Assembly: GCF_020422885.1 (NCBI RefSeq)
Contig: NZ_CP084622.1
Location: 1,507,001-1,571,000 of the forward strand
Direction of reading: 5' to 3'
DNA: 64,000 bases
From: Mesobacillus sp. S13
GTDB taxonomy: Bacteria; Bacillota; Bacilli; Bacillales; Cytobacillaceae
A program made the translations under genes and the position numbers. A model generated the notes under the pieces. It was given only the letters and a program-made list of their open reading frames with translations. It made no database searches and was not told the DNA's origin. Below, piece by piece: positions 26,500 to 35,652 of the stretch (position 1 is the first letter of the stretch; each line of letters begins with the position of its first letter).

Positions 26500-26544
26500 A
26501 GTGATTAAAGCGGCCGCTCCAAAAACTTACGAGGTGAATTGAGA

Positions 26545-27720
26545 ATGAAGAAACTTTCTAACCAAGAGATGAAAAAAATTGCCAAGAGTACATTGGCATT
26601 AGTGCTTGCTGGAACATTTGCTTTTTCGCCAGTCGCAATGGCAGAAGAGAACAATTCTGAGATCGAAACTGTGGAATTGCAAAATGTCAGCCCAGAAGAG
26701 ATTGAAGAAGCTAAGACACAGGTCGACGAGCTTGAAGAAACGAATCCATCTTTGATTCCTGGTGACTTCTTCTACTTTGCGAAAATTGCTTTGGAGAAAA
26801 TAAGGCTCGCTTTTACATTTGATAATGCGAAAGAAGCAGAATTGCTTGCTACATATGCGTCAGAACGCCTTCAAGAGGCGGGAGCTTTGTTCGCTGAAGG
26901 GAAAGAAGAAGAAGCCCTTCAAGTAATCGAGGCTGCTGTTCAATACATGGAAAACTCACAGGACATTGTGGATGAAGAAAGTAATAAGGAAGAGGATGCT
27001 GAAGAAGGATCAGAATTGGAAGAAGAGGCAACCTCTGACGAAGGAACAGAAGAAACGGAACTAGAAGAAACAGATACAGAAGAGTCAACTGAAGATGGTG
27101 AGGAGCCTGCCGATGATGTAGTCGCTGAAGAGCCAAGTGATGAGGCAGAAGGTTCTGAAGATGAAGTTGTAACCGAAGATCCTTTCGATCAGATTGAAGG
27201 AATGCTTAGACAAAATATCATTGCATTGAAAGCGGCTATGGAACATGTTGGCAATGACAATGCAAGAGCGCAGCTTCAAAAAAATATTGACAAGACATAC
27301 GCAAAGATGGCTAAAAAGTTGGCTAAATTAGAGGAAAAGTATGCTGAGAAGCCAGGTGAGGAAGAAGAAGAAACAACTGAACCAGTCGAATTAGAACCAA
27401 TTGTTGAGCCAGATCTACTCCCTGCAGATGAAACACCTGTTGTTGAGGAACCTGCAGCTGAAACAATGCCTGTAAATGACGACGCAACAGCAGTACCAGT
27501 TGTATCTCCAAAAGTAGAAAAAGAAAAAGCGAAACAAGAGCGTAAAGCACAGAAAGCTGCTGAAAAGCAATTACGTAAGGAAGCCCAGCAGCAAAAGAAA
27601 GAAGAAAAACAACAGTCTAAAAAGGATAAAAAAGAAGACAAAAAATCAAATAAAAATGAAAACAAGGGCAATGGGAAAGACAACGGCCAAGGTAACGGAA
27701 AAGGTAACGATAAAAATTAA
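26545..27720 (+). CDS. Secreted DUF5667-like protein with acidic and basic low-complexity tails
   Basis: The 391-aa protein starts with a signal peptide cleaved near residue 33 (PVAMA-EE). A helical DUF5667-type segment covers about 60-125 (IPGDFFYFAKIALEKIRLAF and SERLQEAGALFAEGKEEEAL). A Glu-rich low-complexity stretch follows, then a second helical repeat around 215-270, and finally a Lys/Gln-rich and then Gly/Asn-rich tail. I use ATG 26545, since GAGGTGA is correctly spaced for it and too near TTG 26539. The next genes are sigI and rsgI, whose RsgI has a similar Lys/Asn/Gly tail. A role in the wall or matrix is inferred. Confidence 0.8.
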   Translation: MKKLSNQEMKKIAKSTLALVLAGTFAFSPVAMAEENNSEIETVELQNVSPEEIEEAKTQVDELEETNPSLIPGDFFYFAKIALEKIRLAFTFDNAKEAELLATYASERLQEAGALFAEGKEEEALQVIEAAVQYMENSQDIVDEESNKEEDAEEGSELEEEATSDEGTEETELEETDTEESTEDGEEPADDVVAEEPSDEAEGSEDEVVTEDPFDQIEGMLRQNIIALKAAMEHVGNDNARAQLQKNIDKTYAKMAKKLAKLEEKYAEKPGEEEEETTEPVELEPIVEPDLLPADETPVVEEPAAETMPVNDDATAVPVVSPKVEKEKAKQERKAQKAAEKQLRKEAQQQKKEEKQQSKKDKKEDKKSNKNENKGNGKDNGQGNGKGNDKN

Positions 27721-27741
27721 TTCATAATGAACAATAGACTC

Positions 27742-27771
27742 GAAAAGGTAGCCAAATATGGCTATCTTTTC
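27742..27771 (+). terminator. Rho-independent terminator-like hairpin
   Basis: GAAAAGgTAGCC pairs with GGCTAtCTTTTC. The T run is only four long, so readthrough into sigI is possible. Confidence 0.6.
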
Positions 27772-27806
27772 ACTGCCTAACCACAGAACGAGAAATTGAC
27801 AGGCTG

Positions 27807-27815
27807 TGATATAAT
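27807..27815 (+). promoter_or_regulatory. Extended -10 promoter of sigI
   Basis: TGATATAAT is a perfect extended -10 (TG-N-TATAAT), 24 bp upstream of the TTG start. A TTGACA at 27796-27801 is only 8 bp upstream and cannot be its -35. Confidence 0.55.
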
Positions 27816-27839
27816 GTGGTGAGGAAAGAGGTGAGGCTA

Positions 27840-28586
27840 TTGCTAAGTTTATTGTTCATGGCGAAGAAAAAGCGCAGACCGCTGGAAGAAACAGTAGAAA
27901 AAATCCATCAGGGGGATGCTGCTTTAAGAGAAGAATTAATTGATTCTTATAAGCCATTTATCGCGAAGACTGTCTCGTCTGTCTGCAAGAGATACATACA
28001 TGAATCGGACGATGAATTTAGCATTGGTCTCATCGCTTTCAATGAGGCAATCCAAAAATATTCATCTGAAAAAGGCAATTCACTATTAAGCTTTGCAGAA
28101 GTCATGATTAAGCGGAGAGTCATTGATTATATCCGTCAGCAGAGCCGGAATCAAAATCTCAGCTTCCATATATCGAATGATCCAAATGAGGAAGAACAGC
28201 AGAGATCGACAATTGAAGATGAACTTTCTCTCGATGATTTCCGAAAAAAGACAGAACAGGAAATCAGAAGAGAAGAAATCATCCAATTCCAAGATGTACT
28301 AAAAGAATTTGATTTGTCTTTCCAGGATCTGCTTGAGCAGTCTCCTAAACATGCAGATGCCCGTAAAAACGCAATGCTTGTTGCAAAATCAATGGTAGAG
28401 AACGAGGAACTAAAGAATTTGCTTCTAGATAAAAAGCGGCTGCCAATCAAGCAACTGGAAGACATGGTCAAAGTAAGCAGAAAAACCATAGAGAGAAACA
28501 GGAAATATATTATTGCAATTGCACTTATATTAATTGGGGATTATGTCTATTTAAAGGATTATATAAAAGGGGTGTTAGAGACATGA
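27840..28586 (+). CDS. sigI: RNA polymerase sigma factor SigI
   Basis: This 248-aa sigma factor matches SigI as I recall it from B. subtilis: SYKPFIAKTVSSVCKRYI, DDEFSIGLIAFNEAIQKYS and the C-terminal VSRKTIERNRKYIIAIALILIGDYVYLKDYIKGVL. I set the start at TTG 27840, aligned with the SLLF start of B. subtilis SigI and preceded by AGAGGTGAGG. The frame is open to an earlier GTG at 27816, which would overlap the promoter. The stop overlaps the start of rsgI by 4 bp. SigI responds to heat or envelope stress in B. subtilis and to polysaccharides in clostridia. Confidence 0.95.
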   Translation: MLSLLFMAKKKRRPLEETVEKIHQGDAALREELIDSYKPFIAKTVSSVCKRYIHESDDEFSIGLIAFNEAIQKYSSEKGNSLLSFAEVMIKRRVIDYIRQQSRNQNLSFHISNDPNEEEQQRSTIEDELSLDDFRKKTEQEIRREEIIQFQDVLKEFDLSFQDLLEQSPKHADARKNAMLVAKSMVENEELKNLLLDKKRLPIKQLEDMVKVSRKTIERNRKYIIAIALILIGDYVYLKDYIKGVLET

Positions 28587-29662
28587 GAAAAGGGGTTATC
28601 CTCGAAATCAATGATCTTTACCTAACATTGTTGACCCCCGAAGGCGAATTTTTGCGGGCCAGAAAGCTTCAACAAGATTATCAGGTAGGAGAAGAAATTC
28701 ATTTTTTTCCAGAAACGCAAGCAGTTAAAAAGAAGAAGTTCAATCTATCGTTCTTAAATAGCTTCAAGACAAGGACCATTATACTCGCAGCGACGATAAT
28801 GCTTATCATGACTGCGCTTGTTCCGGCATATCAAAACAACCAGGTATATGCGTATATGTCCATCGATGTGAATCCGAGCATTGAGTTGGCAGTCAACGAT
28901 GATTTAAAAGTCCTGCGTTTGAAAGGCTACAATCCTGAAGGGGAAGAAATCATTGGGGAAATAAAGGATTGGAAAAAGAAAGATGCGGCCAAGGTCGCAG
29001 AGATGATCCTAGCGGAAATCGAGGAAGATGGATTTTTTAAAGAAATAAATGATGTAGTCATCGCGACAGTTCATAATAAGAAGGCGAAGGAATCTGTTGA
29101 TCGGGAATTAGAACAGAAGATTTATGAAATTAAAACTTCTGCACTAGATGAAGACCTGAATTTCAAGGTTTTGGAAGCAACTAGTGAAGATAGGGAGAAG
29201 GCAAGAAAGCAGGGAATCACAACTGGTATATATAAAGAAAAACAAAAGCCGAAACCTGTTGCAACCCCGGTTGATAAAGGCAAAAACACCAAGAAAGAGC
29301 CTGGGAAGAAAGAAGGTCCTGCACCTTCTGTTGCTCCACAGCCAGAAAAGAAGGTACCGCCTGGCCAGTTAAAGAAAAATGATCCTGAGAGTGAAAACGG
29401 GAAACCGAAACAAGAAAAACCGTCTGTCCCTGAGCAAAGCAAAGGAACTAACAATAACGATAATAACAATCGAGGCCAGGGCAATAACAAGCATTCTGAT
29501 ACAGGCAATAAGCCTAACAAAAATAATGCTCATAACGGAAAACAATATAAAAATGATCATAAGCCCAATTCACAAAAAAGGCCTGATGAAAACAACAGGG
29601 GCCAATCAGGTAAAAAACAAGCCAATCAGGGTCAAGATAAAGGTAATAATGGTAAAAAATAG
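28583..29662 (+). CDS. rsgI: Anti-sigma-I factor RsgI
   Basis: The 359-aa protein has an N-terminal cytoplasmic SigI-binding domain (1-60), one transmembrane helix at about 64-83 and an extracellular domain opening with YMSIDVNPSIELAVN at about 91-105. The Asn-Pro in that motif is where I recall self-cleavage being reported in RsgI proteins. From about 215 the tail is Lys/Pro and then Asn/Gly-rich low complexity. No carbohydrate-binding module is visible. It is translationally coupled to sigI. Confidence 0.93.
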   Translation: MRKGVILEINDLYLTLLTPEGEFLRARKLQQDYQVGEEIHFFPETQAVKKKKFNLSFLNSFKTRTIILAATIMLIMTALVPAYQNNQVYAYMSIDVNPSIELAVNDDLKVLRLKGYNPEGEEIIGEIKDWKKKDAAKVAEMILAEIEEDGFFKEINDVVIATVHNKKAKESVDRELEQKIYEIKTSALDEDLNFKVLEATSEDREKARKQGITTGIYKEKQKPKPVATPVDKGKNTKKEPGKKEGPAPSVAPQPEKKVPPGQLKKNDPESENGKPKQEKPSVPEQSKGTNNNDNNNRGQGNNKHSDTGNKPNKNNAHNGKQYKNDHKPNSQKRPDENNRGQSGKKQANQGQDKGNNGKK

Positions 29663-29671
29663 TCAATTATT

Positions 29672-29701
29672 AAAAGTCCGGAATCCAATCCGGACTTTTT
29701 T
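29672..29701 (+). terminator. Rho-independent terminator after rsgI
   Basis: AAAAGTCCGGA pairs with TCCGGACTTTT around a 7-nt loop, then a T run. Confidence 0.9.
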
Positions 29702-29764
29702 CCATGTTCATATTCAATTGTTTGGGCCTTAATGGACAACCTAAATATAGGCGCAAGTTCAGAG

Positions 29765-29965
29765 TTATTGTTGGCCTTTTCCTGAAAGTTGTGCCTGTGC
29801 CTGTTGAACTAGGCGTTTTGTGATCTCCCCGCCAACTGAACCGTTTGCTCTGGAAACTGTATCGGAACCAAGGCTAACCCCGAATTCCTGAGCAATCTCA
29901 TATTTTACCTGGTCCATGAATTGTTCAACTCCAGGTACAAGTAATTTATTTGAATTTCGAGCCAT
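29765..29965 (-). CDS. Alpha/beta-type small acid-soluble spore protein (SASP)
   Basis: The 66-aa protein has the family blocks [20 protein letters not shown], the germination-protease region EFGVSLG and [20 protein letters not shown]. SASPs coat and protect DNA in the dormant spore. I chose ATG 29965, nine bases after AAAGGAG; an ATG immediately after GGAG is too close. Upstream on the minus strand GTATACTA resembles a sigma-G -10 (CATACTA), but a convincing -35 is not visible. It is monocistronic. Confidence 0.95.
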   Translation of the reverse strand: MARNSNKLLVPGVEQFMDQVKYEIAQEFGVSLGSDTVSRANGSVGGEITKRLVQQAQAQLSGKGQQ

Positions 29966-30205
29966 TGTTTTCATCTCCTTTTGTAGTATACAGAGAGAGT
30001 TTCTCTGTAATGTTAGTTTGAACAAAACTTGAAAGTTCATGAATGGTAATCTTTTATCCTTTTGGATAATGTTTACCGCGAGGCCAAGTTGAAAGTAAAC
30101 TTGGAAGAATATGATGCAACGTTGATTGCAAGAAAGTACTTTATTATTCAGATGATATTCTTTATCATAGGTATGTATATGAATGAGGGCTGAAAGGAAG
30201 CAATT

Positions 30206-31561
30206 ATGTGGATTAATATAAGAAGAAGATTAGACAAATTATCACCTGCGCAAATTATCGTAGCGTACTATTTAATAGCGGTAATTGTCTCGATGAGCTT
30301 ATTAAGTTTGCCTGTTGCCATCCAGCCCGGGGCTAAATGGACGTTCATGGATGCATTATTCACTGCAGCAAGTGCCGTGAGTGTTACCGGGCTCTCGGTC
30401 ATAACCGTCCGCGATACTTTTACTGTACCTGGCATTTTCATTCTCATGTTTGTTCTGCAATTCGGCGGTATTGGTGTGATGGCACTGGGTACATTTTTCT
30501 GGTTGATCATCCGTAAGAAAATCGGCCTTAAAGAACGCAGATTGATTATGATGGACCAGAATCAGACTTCAATGGCAGGCCTTGTGAAGCTCTTGAAAGA
30601 AATTCTTGTGATCATTGTCATTATTGAATTAATAGGAGCATTGCTATTAGGGTTATATTTCTTAAAATACTATCCTACATGGCAAGAAGCTTTTCTCCAC
30701 GGTTTGTTTTCATCCGTTAGTGCTACGACCAATGGGGGTTTTGATATAACAGGAGCCTCTCTGATTCCGTATGCACAGGATTATTTTGTGATTACCATCA
30801 ATATATTGCTGATCACTCTCGGTGCTATTGGATTCCCTGTTTTAGTTGAACTGAAGAGTTTCCTTTTCAGGAAGAAAAAAAGTCGTCCGTTTCGTTTCAC
30901 CTTATTCCTCAAGATTACGACTCTTACGTTCCTTGGTCTCCTGATTTTTGGGACCGTAGCCATTTGGGCATTGGAGTATAATCATTTCTTATCCGATAAA
31001 TCATTGTTGGATTCATTCTTCTATGCTTTTTTTCAGTCCACCACAACTAGAAGTGGGGGATTGGCGACAATGGACGTAAATGATTTTACTGATCCTACGT
31101 TATTCCTGATGGCGGCATTGATGTTTATCGGTGCGTCACCAAGCTCTGTTGGGGGAGGAATCCGAACAACCACTTTTGCGTTAAACCTCTTGTTCCTTTA
31201 CCACTTTGCAAGGGGGAGAAGGGCAATCAAAATATTCAATAGAGAATTGCATCAGGATGATATAATCAAGTCATTGGTTGTTTCCATCATGGCTGTTCTT
31301 ATTTGTTTCTTTGCTGTCCTTATTTTGATGGTGACAGAAAATCAGGCGTTATTGGCAATCATTTTTGAAGTCGCATCAGCCTTTGGAACAACGGGGCTAT
31401 CCATGGGAATTACACCAGAGCTCTCGAATATAGGGAAAATGGTCCTGATTATCCTGATGTTCATCGGAAGGGTGGGAGTTATCTCCTTCCTGTTGATTAT
31501 TGGCGGAAAAACAGAGAAAGAAGCCATTCATTATCCACAAGAACGAGTGATCATAGGTTAA
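30206..31561 (+). CDS. Ktr/Trk-family potassium uptake membrane subunit (KtrB/KtrD-like)
   Basis: The 451-aa channel-like transporter has four pore loops with the family filter motifs: SVTGLSV near 60, ATTNGGFD near 180, TTTRSGG near 280 and GTTGLSMG near 395. Together with a cytosolic KtrA/KtrC ring it imports K+ driven by Na+. No KtrA/C gene is adjacent, the usual situation for KtrD in Bacillus. No c-di-AMP riboswitch is visible in the 240-bp upstream region. A terminator at 31566-31594 follows. Confidence 0.93.
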   Translation: MWINIRRRLDKLSPAQIIVAYYLIAVIVSMSLLSLPVAIQPGAKWTFMDALFTAASAVSVTGLSVITVRDTFTVPGIFILMFVLQFGGIGVMALGTFFWLIIRKKIGLKERRLIMMDQNQTSMAGLVKLLKEILVIIVIIELIGALLLGLYFLKYYPTWQEAFLHGLFSSVSATTNGGFDITGASLIPYAQDYFVITINILLITLGAIGFPVLVELKSFLFRKKKSRPFRFTLFLKITTLTFLGLLIFGTVAIWALEYNHFLSDKSLLDSFFYAFFQSTTTRSGGLATMDVNDFTDPTLFLMAALMFIGASPSSVGGGIRTTTFALNLLFLYHFARGRRAIKIFNRELHQDDIIKSLVVSIMAVLICFFAVLILMVTENQALLAIIFEVASAFGTTGLSMGITPELSNIGKMVLIILMFIGRVGVISFLLIIGGKTEKEAIHYPQERVIIG

Positions 31562-31565
31562 AGAT

Positions 31566-31594
31566 AAAAAATCCGGGAGATCCCGGATTTTTTT
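31566..31594 (+). terminator. Rho-independent terminator
   Basis: AAAAATCCGGGA pairs with TCCCGGATTTTT, with a minimal loop and a T run. Confidence 0.9.
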
Positions 31595-31635
31595 GTGCAC
31601 TTTAAACATTAATCAGCTTATGAAGACGAGGTACG

Positions 31636-31983
31636 CTAGTCCTGGCCTTTGCTTACATCTTTTGTTGGATGCATGAAGGGATAGGCCTGCGGCTTTCTCT
31701 TTTCCTCCAGCAGCTCTCTGTTTTCCGCTGTGTTCCAGCCGATATCGTTAGTAGGATGAACCCATTCATCCCCAGCCATGACAGCAGGATCTGTCTCTTC
31801 AGTCCAATTTTCAAGAGGGGAGTTTTCCGATGCGTACAGGCTGTCTCCAATGATGACACCATGCTCATTTTTAAAAGGCGCCTTCATTTCAATGCCAGTG
31901 TCTTTGAAGCTAGGAGCGTTGATTTGGTGAGGTAAGGTATCCTCAATATCCAATGGTTTTAGCTCTCGTTCTTTTTTCTCCAT
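31636..31983 (-). CDS. Hypothetical hydrophilic protein, 115 aa (DUF3905-like)
   Basis: This soluble, charged protein has conserved-looking blocks HQINAPSFKDTGIEMKAPFK and DEWVHPTNDIGWNTAENREL. The second recalls the Bacillus DUF3905 family, but I am not certain. GGAGG precedes the ATG. The gene is divergent from the pair of tiny genes at 32122 and 32283, with a shared upstream region of about 140 bp. The hydrophilic, disordered composition would fit a spore protein. Confidence 0.65.
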   Translation of the reverse strand: MEKKERELKPLDIEDTLPHQINAPSFKDTGIEMKAPFKNEHGVIIGDSLYASENSPLENWTEETDPAVMAGDEWVHPTNDIGWNTAENRELLEEKRKPQAYPFMHPTKDVSKGQD

Positions 31984-32121
31984 TTCAGCTCCTCCTTTTT
32001 TGAGCTTATTTTTTGTTTCATTTAATTTTTTATCAGGAAATCCTTTTTGTAAAATTAGGTAATCAAATCAGTACATAGCTAATCTTTTATTGATAAAAAT
32101 AAGAGTATGGAGGTGGTTAGA

Positions 32122-32283
32122 ATGGCTAAACGGAAGGCAGAAAGAAATGCTTTGGCTAAATATACAAACACACCTAAGAAAAACCTTCAGGAGAGCGAAT
32201 TCTCTGCAGAGTTTGCCCACGGTGAAGATCCTGGGAAATTTGCTAACAGAAATTCAAAGCAAGGCAGGAAAGGAAGATCGTAA
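32122..32283 (+). CDS. Small basic hydrophilic protein, 53 aa
   Basis: The ORF starts at ATG after GGAGGTGG and reads MAKRKAERNALAKY... with the block ESEFSAEFAHGED and the basic end KQGRKGRS. It is very hydrophilic, with no hydrophobic core, and resembles minor spore proteins in composition. The EFxxEF pattern recurs in the next gene product. Its stop codon overlaps the next start (TAATG). It is below most size cut-offs and lies in a different frame from a longer spurious ORF. No family is recognised. Confidence 0.75.
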   Translation: MAKRKAERNALAKYTNTPKKNLQESEFSAEFAHGEDPGKFANRNSKQGRKGRS

Positions 32284-32426
32284 TGAAAAAGCATGAAGGC
32301 CGGCACCAAAAACCTTTGAATGTTGAATTTGGCATGGAATTTGGCGATATCAATGCTGGTAAACTATATGAACATCCTTTTAACAGCAAAAAGGCGAAAA
32401 ATAGAGCTGGAAAAGACTGTAAATAA
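32283..32426 (+). CDS. Small basic hydrophilic protein, 47 aa
   Basis: It is translationally coupled to the 53-aa gene by TAATG and reads MKKHEGRHQKPLNVEFGMEF with a basic end. It shares the EFxxEF pattern and an NR-containing lysine-rich tail with its neighbour, suggesting related roles. It ends 16 bp before a terminator. A spore function (SASP-like) is a guess from composition and from the GPR-site-like EF motif. Confidence 0.7.
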   Translation: MKKHEGRHQKPLNVEFGMEFGDINAGKLYEHPFNSKKAKNRAGKDCK

Positions 32427-32441
32427 AAAATGAGTAAAAAT

Positions 32442-32471
32442 AAAAAGCCGGCTGAAATTAAGCCGGCTTTA
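32442..32471. terminator. Bidirectional rho-independent terminator
   Basis: AAAGCCGGCT pairs with AGCCGGCTTT around a short AT loop. It serves the small plus-strand pair and overlaps the 3' end of the convergent radical SAM gene. Confidence 0.85.
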
Positions 32472-34218
32472 CATCTTCCATTTTAAAAGTGAAAAACTGA
32501 GGACGATTCAATTTTGAATCGAAATATACAAGCATATAAGAAGGGGAGTGCATGATTTCTCCATCTTCGATAAACTTCTCCAAGTCAATAGTGATATCCT
32601 CAAGCAGAGTGTGTTTATATAATTCCTTTTCACTAATATTCATCGCGGAGTACTGATTGCCAAGGACGTCAGGTTTCTGGATGATCCCACGGTATATTTC
32701 AGAACGATCCTGCTTGTCCAAGCTTAGCTCCCACCATGGCTTTCTTGGCTTGTGTTTCATGCTGGCCAAGTAATCATACTTCATCAAACTTTCAATAGCT
32801 TCCAGATCTTCCACACCTTTTTCCTGTAGGAAGTTGAAAAGTCTTTTGAATAAGTCCTCTAGCTGATGGCCAATCCGGGACCATCCTTTTGTCTCCCAAT
32901 AAGAGCCGAAGTCCTGGAAGAAATCAAATGGTGAAGGAAATACCTTTGTGACCAGATACTCAACGGTACGATCCATTCGGTGATCATTCCAGTATTTTTC
33001 CAAAACGTCTTCAACCTGTTTTATTTTTATGATGTCATTGAAATCAAGGACATTATTTCCGAGAATTTCATATGGAGAATGATCCATGTACACATAATCA
33101 TGCTGTTCAGCCCTCAGTCTCAAACCAGTCCCTCTGAGCATCTTCAAGAATCCAAGCTGCAATTCTTCCGGACGCATGGCAAATACATCATTAAATGTTT
33201 TTTTGAATGATTGATAATCTTCTTCTGGCAATCCGGCAATTAAATCAAGATGCTGATCAATCTTACCGCCATCCTTTACCATGGTTACAGTGCGTTTCAA
33301 CTTATCGAAATTCTGTTTCCTCATGACCAACTCATTTGTGTAATCATTAGTTGATTGGACCCCGATTTCAAAACGGAATAAACCGGCAGGTGCTTCATCG
33401 TTCAAGAATTGAATGACCTCAGGTCGCATGATATCAGCTGTGATTTCAAACTGGAACACTGTGCCAGGCAGATGCTCATCGATCAGGAAACGAAACATTT
33501 CCATTGCATAGCTTCGGCTGATATTGAACGTCCTGTCGACGAATTTGATTGTTTTCGCACCATTTGCCATTAAATAACGGATATCTTCCTTGATTTTCTC
33601 CCTGTCGAAATAGCGGACCCCGACTTCAATGGAAGACAAGCAAAATTGGCAGCTGAATGGGCAGCCGCGGCTTGTTTCGAGATAGGTTACCCTTTTAGAA
33701 AGATGGGGGAGGTCTTCTTCGAAACGATATGGGGACGGAAGCTCCTTTAAATCCAGCTTATTCTGCTGCGGATTCATAGAGATGCTTTCGCCTTTTCGAT
33801 AGGCTATTCCAGGTACTTCCGTAAAATCTGCTCCCGAAGCTACTGCGGTAAGAAGCTGCTTGAAGGTCTGTTCACCTTCACCAATGACGATGAAATCAAA
33901 TTCCGGAACTTCCCTCATCCATTCAAGGACATCATAAGTAACCTCAGGGCCGCCTGCGACAATTTTTATGTCAGGATTGATTTTTTTAATCATCTTGATG
34001 ACTTTGATACTCTCTTCAATATTCCAGATGTAGCAGCTGAATCCAATAACATCAGGCTGTTTTTGAATCAAGTCTGACACAATATTGATCACAGGATCCT
34101 TGATGGTATACTCAACAAGATTTACGTCAAACTCAGGCTGGGCATATGCCTTAAGATACCTGATCGCAAGGTTTGTGTGTATATATTTCGCGTTAAGCGT
34201 TGTTAAAACAATATTCAT
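32458..34218 (-). CDS. B12-binding-domain radical SAM protein
   Basis: The 586-aa enzyme begins with a cobalamin-binding-like domain (about 1-130: MNIVLTTLNAKYIHTNLAIR, FSCYIWN, KIVAGGPEVTYD). A radical SAM core follows, with the 4Fe-4S ligands Cys186, Cys190 and Cys193 in CPFSCQFC and further motifs such as FEIGVQSTN. A C-terminal domain of about 200 residues resembles DUF4080. The start at 34218 follows AAAGGAG; an upstream extension of 72 codons has no ribosome binding site. The substrate is unknown. Relatives modify tRNA or small molecules. Confidence 0.92.
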   Translation of the reverse strand: MNIVLTTLNAKYIHTNLAIRYLKAYAQPEFDVNLVEYTIKDPVINIVSDLIQKQPDVIGFSCYIWNIEESIKVIKMIKKINPDIKIVAGGPEVTYDVLEWMREVPEFDFIVIGEGEQTFKQLLTAVASGADFTEVPGIAYRKGESISMNPQQNKLDLKELPSPYRFEEDLPHLSKRVTYLETSRGCPFSCQFCLSSIEVGVRYFDREKIKEDIRYLMANGAKTIKFVDRTFNISRSYAMEMFRFLIDEHLPGTVFQFEITADIMRPEVIQFLNDEAPAGLFRFEIGVQSTNDYTNELVMRKQNFDKLKRTVTMVKDGGKIDQHLDLIAGLPEEDYQSFKKTFNDVFAMRPEELQLGFLKMLRGTGLRLRAEQHDYVYMDHSPYEILGNNVLDFNDIIKIKQVEDVLEKYWNDHRMDRTVEYLVTKVFPSPFDFFQDFGSYWETKGWSRIGHQLEDLFKRLFNFLQEKGVEDLEAIESLMKYDYLASMKHKPRKPWWELSLDKQDRSEIYRGIIQKPDVLGNQYSAMNISEKELYKHTLLEDITIDLEKFIEDGEIMHSPSYMLVYFDSKLNRPQFFTFKMEDVKPA

Positions 34219-34320
34219 TGATAAAATCTCCTTTATAAAAATCCAGCAGCAAATCAACTTTAAATTATATCTCAGTTTGGACAAAAAAGACAGGTGGAAT
34301 TCAATAGGAGAATAAGGAAA

Positions 34321-34364
34321 AGAGGCTATCAAAAAGGAAAAAATAGTCCTTTTTGACAGCCTCT
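34321..34364 (-). terminator. Rho-independent terminator for the acyltransferase gene
   Basis: A long stem (AGAGGCT and TCAAAAAGGA on one side, TCCTTTTTGA and AGCCTCT on the other) lies just past the stop of the minus-strand gene, with TTTTCC following on that strand. Confidence 0.85.
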
Positions 34365-34390
34365 CCAAATTTCCATCCTCAGCCATGGGT

Positions 34391-35434
34391 TCACTGGCTT
34401 GTAAGTTTCCGACGATAGAAGCGAAGTATAGCATTAAACCTTAACTTTAGCTGGCTAATCCGTGAGGTTTTGAATTCGATCAGCGGTTGTGCGATGGCTG
34501 CTGCGTACTTGCTGGACAATAGGAAGGTCAGCAGCAAGGCGATGACCGCCAGCAAAAGGATTCGTTCAGGACTATGGAAGAAGTCCTGGACTTCACTTTC
34601 CCGGAAGGTTCGTACAAAAAAACCATGCAGCAGATAGACGTATAGAGTATTTTTGCCAAGGTCTGTAAAGAAGTATTGTTTCTTCGGGACAATGGTCAAG
34701 AAGCTGAACACCATCAGCAGGCTTAATAAATAAAAGCCCAATCGTGTGAACATGCTTGCTATTGAAGCAGCTTCCATCAATGAGTATGGTTTGGAACCCA
34801 GCAGCCATTTATAGTCTATATATGGGTTAAAATAGAAACCTAAAAATACAAGAGCAAAGGTTACCAATGCTCCAGCCTTGAAGGCGGGCCTTGTCAATGT
34901 GCTAATATGGTCCTTCGTCAAGTGGTACCCAATCAGGAACAATGGAAAGAACACAAAGGTCCTTGATAGGCTCAAGTAGTTGGAGATCCAATCTACATAG
35001 CCGACACCCAACCCCATTCCAAAGGCAACCAACAACCCAATAGGTGCGTTAAGCTTTGAGAAGCCAATCAGCATGATGTTCCAGCAGAACAGACTGATTA
35101 AGAACCATAGGGACCAGTGCGGATTTAGCGGATCCATCGTAAAAGTAGACTTACTGTACAGGAAATAATAGAAAATAGAATAGATCAGCTGAAAGATGAA
35201 GTAAGGCAGTATTAATTTTTTGGCAATTTTCATCACATAGCCTTTTTTATTGAACCCCCTTGCGAAAAATCCGGAAACAAGGATGAAGGCAGGCATATGG
35301 AATGTATAAATGACTTTATAAAGATTATAGATCATTTCATTGTCTTCAATGAACGAGCGCAAAAGATGGCCAAATACGACGAAAAAAATCAAGATGAACT
35401 TGGCATTGTCAAAGTAGTAATCTCGTTGTTTCAT
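34391..35434 (-). CDS. Membrane acyltransferase family 3 protein
   Basis: This 347-aa polytopic protein with about ten spans belongs to the acyltransferase-3 family. The start DYYFDNAKFILIFFVVFGHLLR contains the family His, and FHMPAFILVSGFFARG follows. The second half has YVYLLHGFFVR. Such enzymes O-acetylate surface or cell-wall glycans, or act on small alcohols. No carbohydrate genes are adjacent, so the substrate is open. The tail is basic. Confidence 0.88.
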   Translation of the reverse strand: MKQRDYYFDNAKFILIFFVVFGHLLRSFIEDNEMIYNLYKVIYTFHMPAFILVSGFFARGFNKKGYVMKIAKKLILPYFIFQLIYSIFYYFLYSKSTFTMDPLNPHWSLWFLISLFCWNIMLIGFSKLNAPIGLLVAFGMGLGVGYVDWISNYLSLSRTFVFFPLFLIGYHLTKDHISTLTRPAFKAGALVTFALVFLGFYFNPYIDYKWLLGSKPYSLMEAASIASMFTRLGFYLLSLLMVFSFLTIVPKKQYFFTDLGKNTLYVYLLHGFFVRTFRESEVQDFFHSPERILLLAVIALLLTFLLSSKYAAAIAQPLIEFKTSRISQLKLRFNAILRFYRRKLTSQ

Positions 35435-35652
35435 ATTTCCTCCCTTAATTAGAGACCCCCAAAATACTAACCCTTTTCTACCCTTCTATGGATAAAGTCA
35501 AACCAGGCTAATTGCTCTAAATTAAGGAACCAATTCCTGAATTTGGTTCTGTACTATCACAATTCTCTTTCTGTTATATAAAAGATTTTTCATTATAACA
35601 TACGGGCTAGATTAAAAATTTCTGGGCGTGTTTCAATAAAAAAGTTGTAATG

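Noticed and set aside
27276..27683. Reverse-strand ORFs rich in Ser and Phe opposite the DUF5667-like gene
   Set aside because: They mirror the Glu/Lys-rich codons of the real gene and lack a start context.
27796..27815. TTGACA and TATAAT as a standard promoter for sigI
   Set aside because: They are only 8 bp apart, far from the required 16-18; I keep only the extended -10.
30041..30205. c-di-AMP riboswitch before the Ktr gene
   Set aside because: No conserved ydaO-type sequence is visible in the short upstream region.
32090..32296. Plus-strand ORF of 68 codons starting at 32090
   Set aside because: It overlaps the 53-aa gene in another frame and has no proper ribosome binding site; the 53-aa frame starts after GGAGGTGG and is coupled to the next gene by TAATG.
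34219..34434. 72-codon N-terminal extension of the radical SAM gene
   Set aside because: It has no ribosome binding site, crosses the terminator of the upstream gene and adds residues foreign to the family; ATG 34218 has AAAGGAG.
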